Shown here piece after piece: positions 24,089 to 28,991 of a stretch of DNA of 28,991 bases. The translations under genes were made by a program, and so were the position numbers. Under the pieces are notes generated by a model. That model saw nothing but the letters and a program-made list of their open reading frames with translations. It made no database searches and was not told where the DNA came from. The stretch comes from JAVBNN01 sp031551525. GTDB taxonomy: Bacteria > Bacillota > Negativicutes > Acidaminococcales > JAISLQ01. Positions within the stretch are counted from its first letter, which is position 1, and each line of letters begins with the position of its first letter. The stretch covers positions 1-28,991 of the forward strand of contig JAVBNN010000018.1 of the NCBI GenBank assembly GCA_031551525.1, given 5' to 3'.

Positions 24089-24535
24089 TCATCTATTTTC
24101 TATAACACTGCGCAATGTACTGAAATAACCGTTTATACGCTGGGAAACAGCCTGGTAATAGATAGTGTTTTTGGCCATATTGGCCATTTCTTCATCAATG
24201 TCGACATTATTTCCGTCCGTGCGCATGGTCCATTCATCTACCGTCCGCACGGTAGCGCCCAAAAAAGGTTTGCCATCTTCCACTCCGAGCATGCCAATAT
24301 GCCGCTTGTTAGTCAATGCAAGCGGCATGTTTTGGTCGAGTGATATAACTCCACGTTTTTCAATATGTTCAAGGTAATTTTTTAGATGTTCTTCAAAAAC
24401 GACTTCGCTGCGCTTGAAATTCGGTGTATCAATATTCGCTATATTATTACTTATGACTTTATGCCGTAAGCTAGATACATTAAGCGCATTTTCCAAGACT
24501 TTGAAATGTTGCTGATTTGTCAAAAAATCCAACAA
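24089..24535 (-). CDS. flgB: FlgB, proximal rod protein; first gene of the flagellar operon
   Basis: A 148-residue rod protein. The N-terminal signature HKVISNNIANIDTPNFKRSEV is typical of FlgB, and the C-terminal helix NNVDIDEEMANMAKNTIYYQ is present. I start at the TTG at 24533-24535, ten bases after GGAGG (24546-24550), giving MLDFLTNQQHF, which resembles other FlgB proteins. The open frame goes back to a GTG at 24556, but that codon has no ribosome site and would place GGAGG inside the gene. A second TTG follows directly, so the start is uncertain by one codon. It is preceded by a promoter-like region and about 270 bp of non-coding DNA after codY. Confidence 0.96.
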   Translation of the reverse strand: MLDFLTNQQHFKVLENALNVSSLRHKVISNNIANIDTPNFKRSEVVFEEHLKNYLEHIEKRGVISLDQNMPLALTNKRHIGMLGVEDGKPFLGATVRTVDEWTMRTDGNNVDIDEEMANMAKNTIYYQAVSQRINGYFSTLRSVIENR

Positions 24536-24545
24536 ATACGAAGCA

Positions 24546-24550
24546 CCTCC
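24546..24550 (-). promoter_or_regulatory. Ribosome binding site that sets the flgB start
   Basis: GGAGG on the minus strand, ten bases before the TTG at 24535. It directly follows a 12-bp palindrome (24554-24565). Confidence 0.7.
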
Positions 24551-24553
24551 GAA

Positions 24554-24565
24554 CACTATATAGTG
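24554..24565 (-). repeat. Perfect palindrome in the flgB leader
   Basis: CACTATATAGTG is a perfect 12-bp palindrome, about 30-40 bases downstream of the likely transcription start and three bases before the flgB ribosome site. It could be an operator or a small RNA hairpin. Confidence 0.35.
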
Positions 24566-24802
24566 GTTTAAATGAAATAGGCATACTACATATATACTAC
24601 ATTATAATAATTTTTACGAAATAAAACAACACATTTCAGTTATATTTCGTCATTTTTAACATTTTTTTTAAATATCTGCCTAATTTATTTCATTCATCCA
24701 TGAATAGTTTTCGGTAAAATAGCTTTCCTCCTGAAATAATAATCCCGAAGGTCAATCCTTTTTATGATGCCAGTCGCCACATTCCATTTCTGACGGCTGC
24801 TG
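24557..24802 (-). other. codY-flgB intergenic region
   Basis: This is the largest non-coding stretch of the window and is strongly AT-rich near flgB. Besides the promoter it holds, on the minus strand, an AGGAGG (24727-24732) not followed by a usual start codon within range, and the palindrome ATTCATCCATGAAT (24692-24705). No terminator hairpin with a T run follows codY, so codY transcripts may continue into flgB. Confidence 0.5.
24601..24629 (-). promoter_or_regulatory. Sigma-A-type promoter for the flagellar operon
   Basis: On the minus strand TTGTTT (24624-24629) is followed by a 17-bp spacer and a perfect TATAAT (24601-24606). Transcription would start near 24594, about 59 bases before the flgB start. 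The -35 box matches only three of six consensus bases but the spacing and -10 are ideal. It corresponds in position to the main fla/che promoter of B. subtilis. Confidence 0.5.
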
Positions 24803-25585
24803 TTACTGCCGTATTTTTTTCAGTTCGTCCAAGACATAGCTGTTGAGGATCTTTATGTAAGTACCTTTCATGCCGAGTGATTTCGACTCAATGACGCCTG
24901 CGCTCTCAAATTTGCGCAGGGCATTGACTATTACCGAGCGGGTTATACCTACGCGGTCGGCAATTTTGCTGGCCACTAAAAGGCCTTCATCGCCGTCTAG
25001 TTCTGTCAATATATGCGTCATAGCTTCAAGTTCCGAATATGAGAGCGTCGATAAAGCCACTTGTATGGTAGCTTTTTTGCGGGCATTTTCTTCTACCTTT
25101 TCATTGCGTTCACGCAATATCTCTATGCCGACCACCGTAGCGCCGTATTCTGCTACCAGTAAATCATCGTCGGTGTATTGTTTATCAAATTTTCCTATGA
25201 CCAGAGTACCTATACGCTCACCGTTGCCATATACGGGAACGATGGTGGTATATTTTTCGCCAAACAGGCACTCCGTACCCTGGCTAAACGCGCACATATG
25301 CTTTTTCAAAGCTATATTGGCCGTGGTATCCGTCATTTTCATCAGCCATTCGATATAGTATTCCGGAAATTGACCCACAGATATAACTTTATCGAGCATT
25401 ATGCTGCATTCGAACTCATCAAGCAATGTATGTCCCAGTATAGCCCCGTCGCGGGAAGATATGTAGACGTTGGAAACCAATGTTTCACTAAGGACGGAAA
25501 CCATATCTGCGTAGTTTACATTGTCAGATTTTTGCAAAAGGCGGTTGATTTTCCGGGTTTTCTCCAACACGCTTGCTTCTGTCAT
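24803..25585 (-). CDS. codY: CodY, GTP and branched-chain amino acid responsive repressor
   Basis: A 260-residue CodY, the family's normal length. The N-terminal GAF domain (about 1-155) carries TTIVPVYGNGERIGTLVIG and LLVAEYGATVVGIEILRE, and the winged HTH domain at about 203-250 is very well conserved (ASKIADRVGITRSVIVNALR, then KSLGMKGTYIKILN). CodY senses isoleucine, leucine and valine and, in many species, GTP; in B. subtilis it also represses motility. Aligned by eye to B. subtilis CodY, the ligand-contact residue R61 corresponds to I62 here and T96 to C98, while F98 is kept (F100). The ATG has AAGGTAGG eight bases upstream. It follows xerC by 31 bp. Confidence 0.97.
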   Translation of the reverse strand: MTEASVLEKTRKINRLLQKSDNVNYADMVSVLSETLVSNVYISSRDGAILGHTLLDEFECSIMLDKVISVGQFPEYYIEWLMKMTDTTANIALKKHMCAFSQGTECLFGEKYTTIVPVYGNGERIGTLVIGKFDKQYTDDDLLVAEYGATVVGIEILRERNEKVEENARKKATIQVALSTLSYSELEAMTHILTELDGDEGLLVASKIADRVGITRSVIVNALRKFESAGVIESKSLGMKGTYIKILNSYVLDELKKIRQ

Positions 25586-25616
25586 CTGGTAGCCCTACCT
25601 TCTAATGTTTTTATTA

Positions 25617-26537
25617 TTATGCGCGGGGATGCGCTTTTTTGTAAGCCGCCGTCATTCGGTCAGCAGTTATATGCGTATATATCTGGGTAGTAGACAAACT
25701 CGAGTGGCCGAGCATTTCCTGCACACTTCTAAGGTCGGCCCCGTTATCCAGCAAGTGTGTGGCAAAAGTATGCCGGATGCTGTGCGGGCTTATCTTTTTT
25801 TGTGTGGCCATTAGGTTTATATATTTTTCCACTATACGGCGCACGCTACGGTCTGTAAGCTGCCCTCCGCGGTTGTTGACGAACATTTTGCCATGGTCTT
25901 TCACCTTGTAGCGTTTCATCAAGAGAAGGCGGGTCCTCCTCATGTAGTCAAGAAGCGCGGTCACCGCCTTGTTGCCAATGGGAACTATGCGTTCTTTGTC
26001 GCCTTTCCCGAGGAGCAGAACATATCTGTTGGCAAAATCCACATTCACTACCGGCACCCAGACCAATTCGGAAACACGACACCCGGTTGCATAAAGCAAC
26101 TCCAAAACTGCACGGTCGCGCCTTCCTAATTCATCGTCCGTTGGCAGGGAGAACATTTCTTCTATTTCGACCATCTCGAGAAAAACCGGTAGTTTCTTTT
26201 CCAGTTTGGGTGTCTTTATTTTGTCAAAAGGGTTTTTCTCCAGTTTCCCTTCACGCATCAGAAATTTGCCAAAAGACCGCAACGCCGAAATTTTTCTGGC
26301 AATAGTCCTTCTGGCGTAATTGTTTTCATTAAGATATGCAAGGTATGAGCGTATATCGAGGGGCGTCAAATTGGCAAAAGAAAAATCCAGAGGAAAATTG
26401 TCCTGGGCAAAAGAAAAAAAACTCTCCAAATCGCTCAGGTAACTTTTTAAGGTATGCTCAGCCGCATTTTTTTCCACCTGCAAAAACAACTCAAACTGCT
26501 TTATTTCTTTGAAGAAAATATTCTTGTTTTCTTGCAT
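25617..26537 (-). CDS. xerC: XerC/CodV-type site-specific tyrosine recombinase
   Basis: A 306-residue tyrosine recombinase with both domains: an N-terminal SAM-like core-binding domain (about 8-95) and a catalytic domain. The catalytic residues are all present: R154 (TGCRVSEL), K178 (GKGDKER), H252 and R255 (PHSIRHTFATHL), H278 (LGHSS) and the nucleophile Y287 (QIYTHI). Xer recombinases resolve chromosome dimers at dif with a partner. The position between trmFO and codY is that of B. subtilis codV, which works as XerC. The ATG at 26535-26537 has only a weak GAG upstream. A promoter-like sequence lies just before the gene. Confidence 0.95.
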   Translation of the reverse strand: MQENKNIFFKEIKQFELFLQVEKNAAEHTLKSYLSDLESFFSFAQDNFPLDFSFANLTPLDIRSYLAYLNENNYARRTIARKISALRSFGKFLMREGKLEKNPFDKIKTPKLEKKLPVFLEMVEIEEMFSLPTDDELGRRDRAVLELLYATGCRVSELVWVPVVNVDFANRYVLLLGKGDKERIVPIGNKAVTALLDYMRRTRLLLMKRYKVKDHGKMFVNNRGGQLTDRSVRRIVEKYINLMATQKKISPHSIRHTFATHLLDNGADLRSVQEMLGHSSLSTTQIYTHITADRMTAAYKKAHPRA

Positions 26538-26577
26538 TCTATCACTGCTCTATAAAATTTTCCACTCGTAATAGCTA

Positions 26578-26606
26578 ATTTTAGCATAATAAGTTTATTT
26601 CGACAA
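26578..26606 (-). promoter_or_regulatory. Extended -10 sigma-A promoter before xerC
   Basis: On the minus strand TTGTCG (26601-26606), a 17-bp spacer and TAAAAT (26578-26583), with TG at the extended -10 position (TGCTAAAAT). The -35 box starts three bases after the trmFO stop codon. It would give a leader of about 35 bases to xerC and could drive xerC and codY. Confidence 0.5.
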
Positions 26607-26608
26607 GA

Positions 26609-27955
26609 TTATCTATGTAGGCTTTCTTTAAACTTTGCCAAGGAAAATAACGCGCGAGCAGAGATTTGTGCGTTTTTATTTTTTTTATCTTTTATTTTCT
26701 CTGTAAGTTTTGGCATTATACCAAAATTAATATTCATGGGTTGAAACTTTTTTAAGGCTGGCGAGCTTATATATAAGGCCAATGCACCCATAGCCGTATC
26801 TGCCGGAAACACCGGCATGTCTTCACCATTAAAAAAAGCGGCGGCACTTATACCAGCCACCAGACCGGAAGCGGCGGACTCTACATAGCCCTCTACACCG
26901 GTCAGTTGCCCGGCGAAAAATGTACCGGGACGATTTTTAAGTTCAAAATTGCTATTGAGTAATTTTGGCGAATTTATAAATGTATTGCGGTGCATAACAC
27001 CGTAGCGCAAAAATTCAGCTTGTCCAAGTCCTGGGATCATGCCAAAGACCCGCTTTTGCTCCGCCCATTTGAGGTGCGTCTGAAAACCGACTATATTATA
27101 TATCGACGCCGCCGCGTCATCCTGTCGCAGTTGTACCACGGCATAAGGCTCTTCCCCGGTACGCGGGTCCGTGAGGCCGACCGGTTTTAACGGACCAAAG
27201 CGCATGGTGTCTTCACCGCGCCTGGCCATTTCTTCTATCGGCATACAGCCTTCGAAATATATTTCTTTTTCAAAATCTTTCACTGCCGCTACTTCAGCGC
27301 CCAGCAGCGCATCACGAAAAACCAGGTATTCTTCCTTGTTCATCGGGCAATTTATATAATCAGCATCGCCCTTATCATAACGCGAAGCAAAAAATATCTC
27401 GCTACCAACCAGCGAGTCCCTGCTAAGTAATGGGGCCGCCGCGTCAAAAAAGTACAGATATTCATGCCCGGTCAAGCCCCTTATGCTGCCGGAAAGAGCC
27501 TGTGACGTCAAAGGGCCGGTCGCAATTATTACAGTATCATCCACACTAGAAATATCAGTTATTTCTTCATTTATAAATTCTATCATTTCATGCTGCAATA
27601 AAGCATCCGTTATATAACGGGAAAAAGCCGTCCGGTCAACTGCCAAAGCCCCGCCTGCCGGCACTTGTGTAGAGAGCGCCGCCTGCACCACCAAAGAGTC
27701 AAAGGTCTGCATTTCTTTTTTTAAAAGACCCACCGCGTTTTCGAGATTAGCCGCGCGCAGAGAGTTGCTGCATACCAACTCGGCAAACAAAGCCGTCTTG
27801 TGTGCTGGCGTGGTCTTATCAGGGCGCATCTCATAAAGGCGCACCGGCACACCTCGTGACGCGAGTTGCCAGGCAGCCTCGCTGCCCGCCAGGCCGGCTC
27901 CGATGATATGGACGCTGCTATTTTCTTTTTTTAATGACGCGTTTTTTCTTTCCAT
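26609..27955 (-). CDS. trmFO: TrmFO, folate/FAD-dependent tRNA m5U54 methyltransferase
   Basis: A 448-residue TrmFO (Gid). The FAD-binding motif IIGAGLAGSEAAWQ is at 17-30 and the conserved cysteines are C62 (LVCSNSLR) and C237 (FEGCMPIE), which correspond to the catalytic pair in this family. Further conserved blocks are VPAGGALAVDR, YAVVQLRQDDAA and GVEGYVESAASGLVAG. The enzyme forms 5-methyluridine at position 54 of tRNA, using methylenetetrahydrofolate as carbon donor. The ATG at 27953-27955 overlaps the topA gene by 38 bp and lacks a good ribosome site, which suggests coupling to topA translation. About eight N-terminal residues are extra relative to B. subtilis. Confidence 0.97.
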   Translation of the reverse strand: MERKNASLKKENSSVHIIGAGLAGSEAAWQLASRGVPVRLYEMRPDKTTPAHKTALFAELVCSNSLRAANLENAVGLLKKEMQTFDSLVVQAALSTQVPAGGALAVDRTAFSRYITDALLQHEMIEFINEEITDISSVDDTVIIATGPLTSQALSGSIRGLTGHEYLYFFDAAAPLLSRDSLVGSEIFFASRYDKGDADYINCPMNKEEYLVFRDALLGAEVAAVKDFEKEIYFEGCMPIEEMARRGEDTMRFGPLKPVGLTDPRTGEEPYAVVQLRQDDAAASIYNIVGFQTHLKWAEQKRVFGMIPGLGQAEFLRYGVMHRNTFINSPKLLNSNFELKNRPGTFFAGQLTGVEGYVESAASGLVAGISAAAFFNGEDMPVFPADTAMGALALYISSPALKKFQPMNINFGIMPKLTEKIKDKKNKNAQISARALFSLAKFKESLHR

Positions 27956-28991
27956 TTACACAACTTTCATTTACACATTGCAGTACTATTTTGCCGTTTT
28001 TTTCCTGGTGTTCCACCAGTACGCCGGAGCATTTTTCACATTTTTTGTCTGTTGGTTTGTCCCATGTGACAAATTCACATTCGGGATATTTTTCACAGCC
28101 AAAAAACTTGCGGCCGCGCTTGCTTTTTCTTTCCACTGCCTCGGCTCCGCACAGCGGGCATTTAACCCCGATTTTTTTTAGTATAGGTTTGGCATTGCGG
28201 CATTCAGGAAAACCCGGGCAAGCCAGAAAATCGCCAAACCGGCCATGCTTTATGACCATCATGCGTCCACATTTTTCGCACTGGACATCAGATACTTCCG
28301 GCGGAATCTCCACTGTACCGATTTTTTCTTCGGCTACCGCCAGGGTTTGGGCAAACGGCTTGTAAAATTTGTCCAACACTTTTGTTTTGTCCGCTTCGCC
28401 TTCGGCTATGTCATCAAGACTTTTTTCCATATTAGCGGAAAATTCCACGTCAATGATGTCGGTAAAATATTCGCTGAGCATTTGAACGACCAGACAACCC
28501 AATTCTGTGGGCAGAAATTTTTTGTCCTCTTTTTCTACATAACCGCGCTCTTGTATGGTATTTATGGTAGGCGCATAAGTACTCGGACGCCCTATGCCGT
28601 TTTCTTCCAGTTTTTTGACCAGGCTGGCTTCTGTGTAGCGCGGAGAGGGTTCGGTAAAATGCTGCTGTGCGGGCAATACTTTATCCAGCAGCAGTTTTTG
28701 TCCTTTTTTGAGCAAAGGAACGCTTACTTCTTTTTCCTTTTCTTCGTCCTTCTTATCGTATACTGCCAAAAAGCCATCAAATTTCAGAACAGATCCATTA
28801 GCGCGCAGCCCCAGGTTGCCCGCCTTGATATCCACTGTAGTGGTGTCAAATACTGCAGGTGTCATCTGGCTGGCGACAAATCTGCGCCAAATCAGGGCAT
28901 ATAGCCTTAACTGGTCGCGTGACAGATATTCTTTGAGTGTATCCGGGTGTTTGAGAACATCAGACGGACGGATGGCTTCATGGGCATCCTG
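27918..28991 (-). CDS. topA: TopA, DNA topoisomerase I, C-terminal part (runs off the right edge)
   Basis: The last 357 codons of topA, open to the edge of the window. The type IA signature QDAHEAIRPSD is at the first visible residues, followed by the remainder of the toroidal core (RDQLRLYALIWRRFVASQM, then GIGRPSTYAPTINTIQERGYV). The C-terminus has three tetracysteine zinc ribbons: CEKCG...CPGFPEC, CPLCG...CEKYPEC and CEKCS...CVNESC. The active-site tyrosine lies upstream, outside the window. The enzyme relaxes negative supercoils. Neighbour trmFO overlaps its 3' end by 38 bp, the usual Firmicute gene order. Confidence 0.97.
   Translation of the reverse strand, partial: QDAHEAIRPSDVLKHPDTLKEYLSRDQLRLYALIWRRFVASQMTPAVFDTTTVDIKAGNLGLRANGSVLKFDGFLAVYDKKDEEKEKEVSVPLLKKGQKLLLDKVLPAQQHFTEPSPRYTEASLVKKLEENGIGRPSTYAPTINTIQERGYVEKEDKKFLPTELGCLVVQMLSEYFTDIIDVEFSANMEKSLDDIAEGEADKTKVLDKFYKPFAQTLAVAEEKIGTVEIPPEVSDVQCEKCGRMMVIKHGRFGDFLACPGFPECRNAKPILKKIGVKCPLCGAEAVERKSKRGRKFFGCEKYPECEFVTWDKPTDKKCEKCSGVLVEHQEKNGKIVLQCVNESCVNGKKKRVIKKRK

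Noticed and set aside
24672..24679. GCAGATAT, close to the sigma-28 -10 consensus GCCGATAT, upstream of flgB
   Set aside because: No TAAA-like -35 element lies 14-16 bases upstream on the minus strand.
24780..24820. Possible terminator after codY (ACGGC/GCCGT pairing across the stop codon)
   Set aside because: The stem has only five pairs around a ten-base loop and no T-run follows.

Overview
The window is one continuous, single-strand gene cluster: every gene I can support is on the minus strand, so transcription runs from the right end (28991) to the left end (1). It holds the C-terminal part of topA, then trmFO, xerC and codY, followed by a flagellar/chemotaxis operon in the Bacillus subtilis fla/che order: flgB-flgC-fliE-fliF-fliG-fliH-fliI-fliJ, a lytic transglycosylase, an MgtE_N/YlxF-like membrane protein, fliK-flgD, a small flagellar operon protein, flgE-flbD-fliL-fliM-fliY-cheY-fliO-fliP-fliQ-fliR-flhB-flhA-flhF-flhG, and the 5' end of a PilZ-type flagellar brake gene. 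There are no rRNA or tRNA genes, CRISPR arrays, insertion sequences or phage genes, and no gap above 300 bp. The largest gaps are about 270 bp (codY to flgB) and 173 bp (flbD to fliL).

The organism is a Firmicute (Bacillota). It carries CodY, the FliY form of the C-ring protein, FlbD/SwrD and good Shine-Dalgarno sequences close to the AAAGGAGG type, with frequent TTG and GTG starts. Within Firmicutes I lean towards an anaerobic lineage such as Negativicutes or Clostridia, but this is inference from general resemblance only. The C-ring export-ATPase FliH with a very regular glycine repeat, the two-module FlgD and the long hook protein are the most distinctive proteins.

Layout and function. 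The right end (24803-28991) is a housekeeping block: DNA topoisomerase I, folate-dependent tRNA m5U54 methyltransferase, chromosome dimer recombinase, and the nutrient-responsive repressor CodY. hslV and hslU, which sit between xerC and codY in B. subtilis, are absent. A good extended -10 promoter lies between trmFO and xerC, and a sigma-A-like promoter (TTGTTT-17-TATAAT) lies in the codY-flgB gap. The middle block (11327-24535) builds the rod, MS ring, switch, export ATPase complex, hook-length ruler, hook cap and hook. A strong stem-loop follows flgE. The left block (1-11153) supplies the C-ring (FliM, FliY), CheY, the export gate FliOPQR-FlhBA, the FlhF/FlhG placement and number-control pair, and the PilZ protein that would couple motility to c-di-GMP. 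Most genes abut or overlap by 4-50 bp, consistent with translational coupling.

I found no evidence for a wholly new system. The observations most worth a second look are the A10 and G7 homopolymers at the start of fliG, the N-terminal extension and 12-step GxxxG ladder of FliH, the internal duplication in FlgD, the palindromes in the 5' leaders of flgE and flgB, and the loss of hslVU. For several genes the strongest Shine-Dalgarno sequence points to a start other than the longest open frame (fliQ, fliY, fliK, ylxF-like, fliG, flgB). I have used those starts and given the reasoning.
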